DNA of 44,818 nt, taken from contig CAZJFG010000006.1 of assembly GCA_964545385.1 (NCBI GenBank), positions 1 to 44,818 of the forward strand, read 5' to 3'. Below, piece by piece: positions 21,565 through 29,830 of this stretch; within the stretch, counting starts at the first letter, position 1; each line of letters starts with the position of its first letter. Source of the stretch: GCA-002780795 sp964545385. GTDB lineage: Bacteria; Patescibacteriota; Microgenomatia; UBA1406; GWC2-37-13. A program made the position numbers and the translations under genes. The notes below the pieces were generated by a model. It saw only the letters and a program-made list of their open reading frames with translations. It did no database searches and was not told where the DNA came from.

Positions 21565-22918
21565 CATGATATTTATTACGATAAACTTCCTGCCAGTGAT
21601 ATTTTTTTGACTTTTCCTTCAATAGGAGGTCAAGAAATGTTCCGTTTGCGATCAAAAGATAATCGGTTTTTAGGCTGTTCAATTTTTCGTTCCAACCAGG
21701 TTGGGTTTGAATAATTTCAAGATAGACCTGGTATGGGCTTTTACCATCCGCGTCACGCCAGGCCGGCATCCGGCCATCGGCAAAAACTTTAATTTGCGGC
21801 TTTTGCCAGATTAAAAAACCGCCCCATTCGTAGGCAGCATAAACATTGCCGGAGAGCTCAGGATAATTTTTTATAGCTTCACAAGGATAACGTATGGCCG
21901 ATCGGTCACAATAATTTTTCCATGAACTGTTAAAATCTATTGTTTTGGGTACGTTGACAATAAGAACGAAACAAAAAGCACAGACAAGCAAAGGAAGAAT
22001 AATTTCATCAAATTCTTTTAGGAAAAAGGTTTTTTGTTCAAAATAAACAAAGAAAAAAGTTATATAAAATAGGGCTAGATTTCTTCTGGCTGAAAGACCG
22101 AGAAAAAGGGAAAACAAAACCATTAATATTCTAAAAATAGAAACTTTTTTTGATTTTATAACTTGAAAAAAATAAAGAGAGGTAAGACAGACTATGAGTA
22201 TTTTTTGGTAAATTGATGGTGCTACCCATTCGGCAATCATTGTTCCAAGGGGTGAAGTAGCGTGAAGGAAAATTTCACGGTAAATATTGATACCAAAAGG
22301 ATTTATAAAAGTTGCTAAAAAACATAAAACCAGAACAGGTATTTCGTAAGTAGTTTTTCTGTTTAGTGCATTATCAATCGTATAAAAAATTAGAACAGCA
22401 AGGCCAATAAAAAAACTTAAGTGAATGTTCGCCCAAAAAATCATAAGAGGAACCAAAAAAAATAAATATTTGGGTTTTTGTTTTGATTTTTGCAAAACAA
22501 ACAAAGTAATTAAAAAAAACAAATAAGAAAAAATCTGGACTCTCAACCCCAAGCCAAAAATTTTATAAGATAAAAAAAACGTTAACCAAAAGGCGATATT
22601 TTTTATCCAAAAAAATCCTGATATTAAATTAATAAATAGAATTCCTATAATAGTCATCAAAAAAGAATAGAAAATGCTTAGTCCGGTAAATCCAAAATGG
22701 TCATAAAAAAAAGCAAGAGGAACGTCGAATAAAAAACTGTTGTAGGCGGCTTTATAATCAGGCAAAAAATATGAGAATTCATTTTTGGTACATAATTTTT
22801 TTTGAGTCAGAAATTCTTCTCCACAACGGTAATGCCAACCAAAATCCGTATCATTTAACGGCATAAACGAAACAACAAAAACAGTAGCTAAAAAAATAAC
22901 AATTTGAATTTTGTTCAC
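21542..22918 (-). CDS. Polytopic GT-C-like membrane protein
   Basis: 458 residues with about ten transmembrane helices and a soluble C-terminal part. The first outer loop carries NDTDFGWHYRCGEE, like the D-x-(D)-xWWH-x-xxG pattern of a bacterial GT-C-like family. The outer domain has YAAYEWGGFLIWQ and VFADGRMPAWRD. The family is widespread but its substrate is unknown. It starts 8 nt after the yidD stop, so it is co-transcribed with yidD. Whether it is an active transferase is inference. Confidence 0.6.
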   Translation of the reverse strand: MNKIQIVIFLATVFVVSFMPLNDTDFGWHYRCGEEFLTQKKLCTKNEFSYFLPDYKAAYNSFLFDVPLAFFYDHFGFTGLSIFYSFLMTIIGILFINLISGFFWIKNIAFWLTFFLSYKIFGLGLRVQIFSYLFFLITLFVLQKSKQKPKYLFFLVPLMIFWANIHLSFFIGLAVLIFYTIDNALNRKTTYEIPVLVLCFLATFINPFGINIYREIFLHATSPLGTMIAEWVAPSIYQKILIVCLTSLYFFQVIKSKKVSIFRILMVLFSLFLGLSARRNLALFYITFFFVYFEQKTFFLKEFDEIILPLLVCAFCFVLIVNVPKTIDFNSSWKNYCDRSAIRYPCEAIKNYPELSGNVYAAYEWGGFLIWQKPQIKVFADGRMPAWRDADGKSPYQVYLEIIQTQPGWNEKLNSLKTDYLLIANGTFLDLLLKEKSKKYHWQEVYRNKYHVIYKNLL

Positions 22919-22926
22919 AGATTTAA

Positions 22927-23163
22927 TTATACAACCGGATCATAGCCACCCCGACTCCACGGATGACAACGGATGATTCTTTTTATCCCAAGAAGCAGCC
23001 CGTGAAAGCTACCGTATTTTTCGACGGCTTGATAGGTATATTCGGAGCAGGAAGGAGTAAACCGGCAGACTTTATCCGTCAAAAAAAACTGGCGGGCAAG
23101 GCCGGTATGAAAAAACGCCGTTTTTTGATAAAAGCGGATGAAGGTTAAAATAGACCTTTTCAT
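22927..23163 (-). CDS. yidD: Membrane protein insertion efficiency factor YidD
   Basis: 78 residues with the YidD signature: FYQKTAFFHTGLARQFF, CRFTPSCSEYTYQAVEKYGSFHGLLLGIKRIIRCHPWSRGGYDPV. The family is thought to assist YidC-dependent insertion of membrane proteins. Here it is not next to rnpA or yidC, the common neighbours. Its ATG lies 14 bp from the divergent trmD start. Confidence 0.93.
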   Translation of the reverse strand: MKRSILTFIRFYQKTAFFHTGLARQFFLTDKVCRFTPSCSEYTYQAVEKYGSFHGLLLGIKRIIRCHPWSRGGYDPVV

Positions 23164-23177
23164 AGTAAAATATTATC
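23164..23177. promoter_or_regulatory. 14-bp bidirectional promoter between yidD and trmD
   Basis: The whole gap is AGTAAAATATTATC. On the plus strand TAAAAT (23166-23171) ends 6 nt before the trmD ATG. On the minus strand TAATAT (plus ATATTA, 23170-23175) ends 6 nt before the yidD ATG. The two -10 boxes overlap by 2 nt, and no room is left for leaders or intergenic -35 boxes. Confidence 0.6.
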
Positions 23178-23900
23178 ATGAAAATCACAATAATTACCCT
23201 TTTCCCAAAAATGATTGAAGGTTTTTTTAAAGAAAGCATTATTGCCAGGGCAGAAGCCAAAAAATTAGTCGAAATTGAAATCGTCAATCTCCGCGACTTT
23301 GCTATAGACGATTATGGGACGGTTGATGACAGGCCATATGGAGGAGGGACGGGAATGATAATGCGGGTTGAACCCTTGTACAAAGCAATTCAGTCCGCAA
23401 TTTCCAATTTCCAAATTCCAATTTCCAAACAAACTTCAAATTCCAAAAAACCAATTTTTAAAACAATTTTAACATCAGCCAAAGGAAAAGTATTTGATCA
23501 AGCCAAGGCAATAGAATATTCAAAACTTGATCATTTAATAATTATTGCCGGACACTACGAAGGGGTTGATGAGCGAGTTTTGGATTATATTAATGAGGAG
23601 ATATCCATGGGTGATTTTGTGACAACAGGTGGAGAGATACCGTCGGCCGCTATTGCCGACGCTGTTGTTCGTCTGCTTCCCGGTGTCTTGAAAAAAGAAG
23701 AAGCCATCATTCAGGAAAGCTTTAATATCAAAGGTAAAAAACTTTTGGAATACCCTCAATACACTCGGCCTAAAGAGTTTCGAGGCAAAAAAGTACCATC
23801 GGTTCTTCTTTCCGGCGATCATAAAAAAATTGAAAAGTGGAATCAGAAAAAATCCCTTTCCGAAACAAAAGAGAAAAGGCCAGATCTACTTCGTAAATAA
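23178..23900 (+). CDS. trmD: tRNA (guanine-N1)-methyltransferase TrmD
   Basis: 240 residues. The SPOUT knot motifs are present: DDRPYGGGTGMIMRVEPLY, IIAGHYEGVDERV, SMGDFVTTGGEIPSAAIADAVVRLLPGVL, then the C-terminal YTRPKEFRGKKVPSVLLSGDH. It methylates G37 of tRNAs such as those for Leu, Pro and Arg; a tRNA-Pro gene lies in this window. Between residues 72 and 95 it has an extra Asn/Ser/Lys-rich stretch (SAISNFQIPISKQTSNSKKP), coded by a tandem TTTCCAAA-like DNA repeat; this looks like a late insertion in a surface loop. Expected to be functional because all catalytic motifs are intact. Confidence 0.95.
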   Translation: MKITIITLFPKMIEGFFKESIIARAEAKKLVEIEIVNLRDFAIDDYGTVDDRPYGGGTGMIMRVEPLYKAIQSAISNFQIPISKQTSNSKKPIFKTILTSAKGKVFDQAKAIEYSKLDHLIIIAGHYEGVDERVLDYINEEISMGDFVTTGGEIPSAAIADAVVRLLPGVLKKEEAIIQESFNIKGKKLLEYPQYTRPKEFRGKKVPSVLLSGDHKKIEKWNQKKSLSETKEKRPDLLRK

Positions 23901-23954
23901 CTTGCAACTCAATACTCTTGTCAACCGCTTTTGTTTTTGTTATAAATAGAAGCT

Positions 23955-24635
23955 ATGATTTTGGTGACCGATGTTGAAAAAAAATTTGGCCAAAAAAAAG
24001 CAGTCGACAAACTTTCTTTTAAGGCAAAACCCGGTGAAGTGATAGGTTTTGTCGGGCCAAACGGTGCCGGGAAAACAACCACCATGCGCTTACTAGTTGG
24101 TTATCTCACACCAACTTCAGGGAAAGTGTTGATTGATGATATTGATCCTTCAAAAAACAGAATAGACGCCCTCAAAAAAATCGGTTACCTTCCGGAAAAT
24201 AACCCACTATATGGGGAAATGACGACAAAAGAATACCTTGAGTTTATCGCTTCTATCAAAGAAGAAAAGAATTTTGAAAAAATGATAAAAGAGGTGAATC
24301 TGGAAGAAGTTTTGTCAACCAAACTTGAAAATCTTTCCAGAGGTTTCAAGCAAAGAGTGGGCTTGACTGCCGCTTTGTTTGGCGACCCACAGATTATTAT
24401 TCTTGATGAGCCGACCTCAGGTCTTGATCCTCTGGAACAGGACAAGATAAAAAAATTAATTAGGGATTTAGTAAAAAAAAAGATAATAATTTTTTCCACT
24501 CATATCTTATCTGAGGTTGAGAATGTAGCAGATAGGATAATAATGATCAATCAGGGGAAAATCGTTTTTGATGGAAAAAAACCAAAAGGAAAAGGAGCAG
24601 TTGAAAAACTTTTTAAGAAACTAATCAAAAGTTAA
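23955..24635 (+). CDS. ABC transporter ATP-binding protein (GldA-like)
   Basis: 226 residues: Walker A GPNGAGKTT, Q-loop GYLPENNPLYGEMT, signature LSRGFKQRVG, Walker B IIILDEPTSGLD, and a switch His in IIFSTHILSEVE. It pairs with the permease at 24738 and the auxiliary protein at 25436; this trio resembles GldA-GldF-GldG of gliding bacteria and related export modules. Substrate unknown. The shorter length after the H-loop is normal. TATAAA, preceded by TGT, ends 8 nt before the ATG. Confidence 0.9.
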   Translation: MILVTDVEKKFGQKKAVDKLSFKAKPGEVIGFVGPNGAGKTTTMRLLVGYLTPTSGKVLIDDIDPSKNRIDALKKIGYLPENNPLYGEMTTKEYLEFIASIKEEKNFEKMIKEVNLEEVLSTKLENLSRGFKQRVGLTAALFGDPQIIILDEPTSGLDPLEQDKIKKLIRDLVKKKIIIFSTHILSEVENVADRIIMINQGKIVFDGKKPKGKGAVEKLFKKLIKS

Positions 24636-24737
24636 TTTACAATTTTCAGTTTTCAATGAATTTACAATGATGCAATGTTTAAAACATTGAAGATCAAGTA
24701 ATTCAATAAAAATTGGTATTTGAAAATCGAAAATTCT
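24636..24737. repeat. Spacer with CPR-type AATTT/CAATTTTC repeats and a palindrome
   Basis: The sequence between the ATPase and permease genes consists of CAATTTTCAGTTTTCAATG-like short repeats and contains the palindrome CAATGTTT-A-AAACATTG at 24673-24689. It separates genes that should be co-expressed. Similar AT-rich micro-repeats occur in trmD (23399-23450). No promoter is evident. Confidence 0.5.
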
Positions 24738-25439
24738 ATGAAGAATTTATATAAGAAAGAATTAAATTATTATCTCAATAACCCCATTGGTTATATTATT
24801 GTGATTTTATTCGCCATCTCTGCCAACTTTTTGTTTGCCAAAGATTTATTTTTAGTCGGATCTGCTTCAATGCGTAATTTTTTTGCCATGCTTCCATGGC
24901 TTTTAATGATTTTTGTACCGGCATTGACTATGCGGACACTTGCCGAGGAAAAAAGAACAAATACGATTGAAGTTTTGTTGACTTTACCAGTTTCGGAAAC
25001 TCAGATAGTTCTTGCAAAATTTTTTGCCTTGGTAACGATTGTTTTTTTGGCTTTTGTTTTGACACTTGGTTTGCCTATATCTTTAGGTTTTTTGACCAAA
25101 ATGTACCTGCCGGAGATATTTGTTGGCTATTTTGGCTCGCTTCTACTTGCCTCGTCCTTTATCGGTCTTTCCATATTTTTTTCCGGCCAAACCAACAACC
25201 AGGTAATTGCTTTTTTATTTTCTTTTTTGACAATTTTTGTTTTACTGGTTTTGGCGACCGATTTCACTGCCTCTGTTTTGCCAAAGGTTATTCAGGATTT
25301 TTTAAGTTATTTCAGCCCGAGTTATCATTTGCAAAACTTTATAAAAGGGATTATTGATCTTAGGTCTTTGGTCTATTTTCTAAGTATGAACATTGTTTTT
25401 TTGCTTATAACAATTATTGATCTGGAAAAAAGAAAATGA
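24738..25439 (+). CDS. ABC-2 type permease (GldF-like)
   Basis: 233 residues from the ATG at 24738; a TTG six codons upstream also opens the frame but lies in repeat-like sequence. Six transmembrane helices follow the ABC-2 pattern: MKNLYKKELNYYLNNPIGYIIV start, the FVPALTMRTLAEEKRTNTIEVLLTLPVSETQIVLAKF coupling region, and the end YLSPSYHLQNFIKGIIDLRSLVYFLS-like segment. It forms the membrane channel of the ABC module. Its TGA overlaps the ATG of the next gene (ATGA), so translation is coupled. Confidence 0.88.
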   Translation: MKNLYKKELNYYLNNPIGYIIVILFAISANFLFAKDLFLVGSASMRNFFAMLPWLLMIFVPALTMRTLAEEKRTNTIEVLLTLPVSETQIVLAKFFALVTIVFLAFVLTLGLPISLGFLTKMYLPEIFVGYFGSLLLASSFIGLSIFFSGQTNNQVIAFLFSFLTIFVLLVLATDFTASVLPKVIQDFLSYFSPSYHLQNFIKGIIDLRSLVYFLSMNIVFLLITIIDLEKRK

Positions 25440-26953
25440 AGATAAAAATCAAAAATTTAAAAAAAATAAATTTTGTCCGATTACTGAAACTTGAGAGGTT
25501 CAAACGGCAGTTTATTTTTATTGTTGCTTTGGCAATTTTTTTCGGTTTAAATTTATTATTGTCTTCTTTTTCTTTGCGCTTGGATTTTTCCAAAGGACAT
25601 GCTTATACGTTGTCTTCTTCAACCAAAAACATACTGCGTCACTTAGATAAACCAATAGAGATAAAATTTTTTGTTTCTTCGGATCTGCCGACAAAACTGG
25701 TTCCGGTTAAAAACGAAGTGATTGATTTTTTAAATGAATACAGTCGTTTTGGCCGGGGAAAAATTTCCATAAAAACCCTTGATCCAAAAAGAGACGAAGC
25801 GGCCAAAAGCGCGGTACAGGAGGCCGGAATTCCCGAACTGCAGTTTTCCCAGCTTGAAATTGACAAATATGCCGTGACGACGGCTTACTTTGGCATTCTT
25901 ATTTTGTCTGGCGAAAACAAAGAGATCATCGCTCAAGCAACCGATGTCGATAGTCTTGAGTATAACTTGACAGCGGCAATTTATAAACTTGTCAAGCAGA
26001 ATCTTGGGAAAATTGCCATTATTGGAATGACTGAAAGTTTTGATACGGCAACCGATAATCTAGCCACTTTGAAAAAAGTCCTCAGACAGCAGTTTGAGGT
26101 GGATTTTATTGATATTTCGGAAGAGTCGAATATTGAGGAAATAAGCAAAGATTATAAAACGATTATTGTTTTTGATGACAATCAGAAAGAATACAACAAC
26201 CAGGAGGTGGCAAAAATCAAAAAATACCTGGATAAAAAAGGAACGGCTGTTTTTTTTGTCGATGGGGTGTGGGTTTTGTCCAACCTTCAAACAACAGAAT
26301 CAAAAAACGGTCTTTTTGCACTGTTGCGTGACTGGGGGATAGAGGTTAATAAGAATTTGATTTTGTCCTCAACTGCCGAGATGGTTAATTTTGGGACAGA
26401 AACCTTGCAATTTTATTCCATCTATCCTTTTTGGATTAGAACCAACAACTTTGATACAAACTCGAGTTTTTTTTCGAATATAAGCTACATTACCTTTCCT
26501 TGGGTTTCGTCGCTTACGCCAAAGTCAAAAACAAATATCGAGGTAAAATCTTTGGTAAAAACTACCAAAAACTCTTGGCAGCAAAAAAACAACTTTATTC
26601 TTGATCCTCAAAACATCACCTTGCCGGCAGAAGACCAATTGCAGGAGTTTACGGTTGTTGCCCAGGCAAAGAAAAAAGATAACGGCCAGATTGTGGTTAT
26701 CCCATCATCACGTTTTGTCCAGGAAGATTATTTGAGCCGGACATCGGACAACCTAGGTTTTACTCTAAATATCCTAAATGATCTTGCTTCAGGCGGAGCT
26801 TTGTCAGGAATTCACCAGAGATCGGTTTCCTACTATCCGCTTCCTGAACTTGCCGAAAACCAAAAAGATATTTTTAAGTATTTGAATATCCTTCTTTTAC
26901 CAGGGCTCTTGGCAGTTTATGCAGTCATTCGTTTGACTAAGAAAAAGAGCTGA
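25436..26953 (+). CDS. GldG-family auxiliary protein of the ABC module
   Basis: 505 residues: an N-terminal transmembrane helix (about 26-45), then the GldG/ABC-type extracytoplasmic region (DFSKGHAYTLSSSTKNILRHLDKPIEIKFFVSSDLP, VIDFLNEYSRFGRGKISIKTLDPKRDE), a Rossmann-like domain (KIAIIGMTESFD...KTIIVFDDNQKEYNNQEVAKIKKYLDKKGTAVFFVDG), and a final transmembrane helix near 478-498. This matches GldG and the DUF7088/ABC_transp_aux type. It overlaps the permease by 4 nt and is translationally coupled. Its 3' end overlaps the convergent Nudix gene by 17 nt. Role: partner of the exporter, substrate unknown. Confidence 0.85.
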   Translation: MKIKIKNLKKINFVRLLKLERFKRQFIFIVALAIFFGLNLLLSSFSLRLDFSKGHAYTLSSSTKNILRHLDKPIEIKFFVSSDLPTKLVPVKNEVIDFLNEYSRFGRGKISIKTLDPKRDEAAKSAVQEAGIPELQFSQLEIDKYAVTTAYFGILILSGENKEIIAQATDVDSLEYNLTAAIYKLVKQNLGKIAIIGMTESFDTATDNLATLKKVLRQQFEVDFIDISEESNIEEISKDYKTIIVFDDNQKEYNNQEVAKIKKYLDKKGTAVFFVDGVWVLSNLQTTESKNGLFALLRDWGIEVNKNLILSSTAEMVNFGTETLQFYSIYPFWIRTNNFDTNSSFFSNISYITFPWVSSLTPKSKTNIEVKSLVKTTKNSWQQKNNFILDPQNITLPAEDQLQEFTVVAQAKKKDNGQIVVIPSSRFVQEDYLSRTSDNLGFTLNILNDLASGGALSGIHQRSVSYYPLPELAENQKDIFKYLNILLLPGLLAVYAVIRLTKKKS

Positions 26954-27455
26954 GATATTTTTTAATGGCATATCCAAGTCCTTTAAATGCGAGTTTATCG
27001 TAAGGAACTTCGGTTTTTTTGAAAAACTTAAATCCGGAAATATCGTCTGAGTATTTTAAATCTTTTTCCTGCTTGGCTGACAGTTTAGCGGTATAAAAAA
27101 AACAAAGAGTATGATAATTAAATTTCTTATACGGGTAAATATCGGTAAAAGAGCAAAGATAGGTAAAGTTTTTGATTTTTATACTTAATTCTTCTTTTAT
27201 TTCTCTTTGGACTGACTCTTCGCAGGGTTCATTATACTCAATAAACCCACCCGGAAGATCCCAGTAACCTATGTAAGGCTCGAACTTTCTTTTGACAAGC
27301 AAAATTTCTTTTTTTTGGCTTTCCAAAATTGCAGCATTTGTTGCGGCCGGACTAATGTAAAAATGGAAGCCGCAGGACGGGCAGTTGATGAGGCGTTCAG
27401 ATAAATGTTGAAGATTTTTTTTACAGTTTGGACAGTATTTAAATTTATTAATCAT
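26937..27455 (-). CDS. Nudix hydrolase with N-terminal zinc ribbon
   Basis: 172 residues from the ATG at 27455, chosen because it begins MINKFKYCPNC directly and has TATAAT 7 nt upstream; the longer frame would run antisense through gltX. Two CxxC pairs (CPNC and CPSC) form a zinc ribbon, like that of NudC-type or related enzymes. The Nudix box GGFIEYNEPCEESVQREIKEEL is complete (GX5EX7REUXEE). It should hydrolyse a nucleoside diphosphate linked to a further group; the substrate is not predictable. Confidence 0.88.
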   Translation of the reverse strand: MINKFKYCPNCKKNLQHLSERLINCPSCGFHFYISPAATNAAILESQKKEILLVKRKFEPYIGYWDLPGGFIEYNEPCEESVQREIKEELSIKIKNFTYLCSFTDIYPYKKFNYHTLCFFYTAKLSAKQEKDLKYSDDISGFKFFKKTEVPYDKLAFKGLGYAIKKYLSSFS

Positions 27456-27478
27456 AGTAAATATTATATAATTTTCCC
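27456..27478. promoter_or_regulatory. 23-bp bidirectional promoter with ATTATATAAT palindrome
   Basis: ATTATATAAT at 27463-27472 is a perfect palindrome that supplies TATAAT on both strands. On the plus strand it ends 6 nt before the gltX ATG; on the minus strand 7 nt before the Nudix ATG. Both messages should be leaderless. Confidence 0.65.
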
Positions 27479-28864
27479 ATGATAAGAACGCGGATTGCCC
27501 CTTCGCCAACCGGTTTTGCCCATATCGGAACAATTTATCAAGTGCTTTTTGACTGGGCTTATGCAAAAAAAAATAATGGTAAATTTGTCATGCGACTTGA
27601 AGATACAGATCAAAGTCGGTTTGTCGAAGGCGCCGAAGAACTAATCTATCAGTCTTTGGACTGGTTTGGTTTGGTAGAAGACGAAAGCCCAAGAAAAGGA
27701 GGTCCTTATGCCCCTTATAAACAAAGCGAAAGATTGGAGCTGTATAAGAAATATGCTGAGGAACTCGTTGAAAAAGGTCATGCTTATTACTGCACCTGTT
27801 CTCGCGAAAGACTTGATGTGCTCCGTAAAAAACAGCAAGAAGAGAGAATCCCACCGATGTATGATGGTTATTGCCGGGATTTAAACCTAAAAAAAGAAGA
27901 TTTGGCCGGAAAAAAATTTGTTATCCGTTTAAAAATTCCCAAAAACAAAAAAATAGTCGTTCATGATGAAATCCGGGGCGACATCGAATTTGACAGCAAT
28001 ACAATAGACGATCAAGTGCTTCTTAAATCCGATGGTTTTGCCACTTATCATTTGGCTGCGATAGTTGACGATCATTTGATGAAAATTACCCATGTTGTTC
28101 GGGGAGAGGAGTGGTTGACATCGGCGCCAAAACATTTTTTACTCTATGATTTTTTTGGTTGGGAAAAACCAAAATTTTTCCACACCGCAGTTTTACGCAA
28201 TCCTGATAAATCCAAACTTTCCAAGCGTCATGGTCACACAAACGTCCGTTGGTACAGGGAACAAGGATATTTACCTGAGGCGATTTTGAACTTTTTGGCC
28301 TTGATGGGTTGGACTCATCCCAAGAAAAAAGAAATTTTTGATCTTAATGAGTTTGTCAAGATGATGGATTTGTCGGATATGCGCGCAATCGGGCCGGTTT
28401 TTGACATAAACAAACTTGATTGGATCAACGGCGAATATATTAGGAAAGCTCAAAACTCAAAGCTCAAAACCCAAATTCTTAAATTTTATGACAATAAACT
28501 ACCTGGAGAAATTGTTGAAAAAACAATTCCTTTGGTGCAGGAAAGAATGAAAAAACTTGCAGACTATCTGCCTTTGTGTGAATTTTTTTTCAAAGCCCCG
28601 GAAAAATATGATATTGATCTTTCGGAAAAAAAAGAATTTTTCAGGAAAGTGGAAAAAGCTTTGGAAAAAATCTCGGATTGGAAAACGGCAGTTATCGGTG
28701 AGACGATGCAAAACTTGGCAACAGAGCTGGGGGTAAAAAACAGCCGATTTTTTATGGATCTGAGAGTGGCAATTACAGGACACAAAATCTCACCACCCTT
28801 AAATGAATCCATGGAAATTCTGGGAAAAGAGGAATGTGTCTGTCGAGTAAAGAAGTTATTATAA
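27479..28864 (+). CDS. gltX: Glutamyl-tRNA synthetase
   Basis: 461 residues, class I synthetase. HIGH-type motif PSPTGFAHIGT near residue 7, the VRFAPSPTG-like start (IRTRIAPSPTG), ARG-type RLEDTDQSRF, and KMSKS-type KLSKRHG near residue 245. The C-terminal anticodon-binding helices are present (LPLVQERMKKLADYLPLCEFFF and the rest). It loads Glu on tRNA-Glu, and likely on tRNA-Gln for amidation in organisms without GlnRS. A short run coded by AAAACTCAAAGCTCAAAACC (28450-28470; residues QNSKLKTQI) looks like a micro-repeat insertion. TATAAT ends 6 nt before the ATG. Confidence 0.96.
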   Translation: MIRTRIAPSPTGFAHIGTIYQVLFDWAYAKKNNGKFVMRLEDTDQSRFVEGAEELIYQSLDWFGLVEDESPRKGGPYAPYKQSERLELYKKYAEELVEKGHAYYCTCSRERLDVLRKKQQEERIPPMYDGYCRDLNLKKEDLAGKKFVIRLKIPKNKKIVVHDEIRGDIEFDSNTIDDQVLLKSDGFATYHLAAIVDDHLMKITHVVRGEEWLTSAPKHFLLYDFFGWEKPKFFHTAVLRNPDKSKLSKRHGHTNVRWYREQGYLPEAILNFLALMGWTHPKKKEIFDLNEFVKMMDLSDMRAIGPVFDINKLDWINGEYIRKAQNSKLKTQILKFYDNKLPGEIVEKTIPLVQERMKKLADYLPLCEFFFKAPEKYDIDLSEKKEFFRKVEKALEKISDWKTAVIGETMQNLATELGVKNSRFFMDLRVAITGHKISPPLNESMEILGKEECVCRVKKLL

Positions 28865-28926
28865 CAGCCTTCTTAATATTTTTTGTAGCATATGGTTCGT
28901 TGATAATTTCCCAAAATTAATTAAAT

Positions 28927-29793
28927 TCATGAGAAATATGTTTTCTGCCAGTGAGGGTCGGTTTCGACTGTCAAATCAAGATATACTTTGCGATTGATCG
29001 CCAGAGCAATTTCTTTTCTTGCAAAACTTCCGATCTCTTTTATTTTCCGTCCACCTTCGCCGATAAGCATTTTTTTATAGCGGTTGTCAGTCGTCAGAAT
29101 TCTTGCTCTTATATATGTCAGGTTATTATCCCGCTCAGTGATCTCATCGACAATGACGGTTGTTGTGTAAGGGATTTCTTCTCCCATCATTAAAAATATT
29201 TTTTCCCGGATAAGTTCGGCAATAAAAATCCGACTGTCAACATTTAACCCGGCAAAAACCGGCGTATTGTATTTTTCTTTTTCATCGACTTCTGGAAGAT
29301 ATTCAAAGATTTTATCAAGGAGCGGCTTGATGTGAGTTTTTTTGAGGGCTGAAATATGAAAAAATTCCGGAAACTCTTCTTCTAAATATTTATACTGAGG
29401 TAGATATGATTTTTCCGTAGAATCAATTTTGTTGACAATCAGGATTTTAGGCTTGTTAATTTTGCGTACAAGTCCCAGAACCCGAGCCTCTTCAAAGTCT
29501 CGGCGGCGAGTGTGATCAATCATATAAATGACCAAATCAACCTCACTATTTAATATTTTTAGAGTTTCTTCGTTAATTTTTTTGGATAAAAAATCATTGG
29601 CTTTCCCAAAAATTCCAGGCGTATCAACAAAAATTATCTGACCTCTCTCTTCCTCGTATAGTGCCCAGATCGGGAAACGGGTTGTTTGAGGTTTGGGTGA
29701 AGTGATGGCCACTTTTTGACCAATTAGATTATTGACAAAAGTTGATTTGCCCACATTAGGCCGGCCAACAAGCAATACTTTTCCAAGTTTCAT
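28927..29793 (-). CDS. era: GTPase Era
   Basis: 288 residues from the ATG at 29793; the longer frame adds 32 residues across the neighbouring promoter and is not typical. G motifs: GRPNVGKS (G1), TTR (G2), DTPG (G3), NKID (G4), SALK (G5). The C-terminal KH domain has the LIGEGGRKIKEIGSFARKEI motif that binds the 3' end of 16S rRNA. Era is a 30S assembly checkpoint. TAAAAT (plus ATTTTA, 29801-29806) ends 7 nt before the ATG. Confidence 0.95.
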   Translation of the reverse strand: MKLGKVLLVGRPNVGKSTFVNNLIGQKVAITSPKPQTTRFPIWALYEEERGQIIFVDTPGIFGKANDFLSKKINEETLKILNSEVDLVIYMIDHTRRRDFEEARVLGLVRKINKPKILIVNKIDSTEKSYLPQYKYLEEEFPEFFHISALKKTHIKPLLDKIFEYLPEVDEKEKYNTPVFAGLNVDSRIFIAELIREKIFLMMGEEIPYTTTVIVDEITERDNNLTYIRARILTTDNRYKKMLIGEGGRKIKEIGSFARKEIALAINRKVYLDLTVETDPHWQKTYFS

Positions 29794-29830
29794 GGGTAAT
29801 ATTTTATCATTTTTGCTAGAATAACAACGA
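29794..29830. promoter_or_regulatory. 37-bp divergent promoter region
   Basis: Minus strand: TAAAAT 7 nt before the era ATG. Plus strand: TAGAAT at 29817-29822 preceded by TGC (extended -10), 8 nt before the hydrolase ATG at 29831. Confidence 0.5.

Noticed and set aside
27456..27566. 37-residue extension of the Nudix protein
   Set aside because: Runs antisense through the start of gltX; the zinc ribbon begins right after the ATG at 27455.
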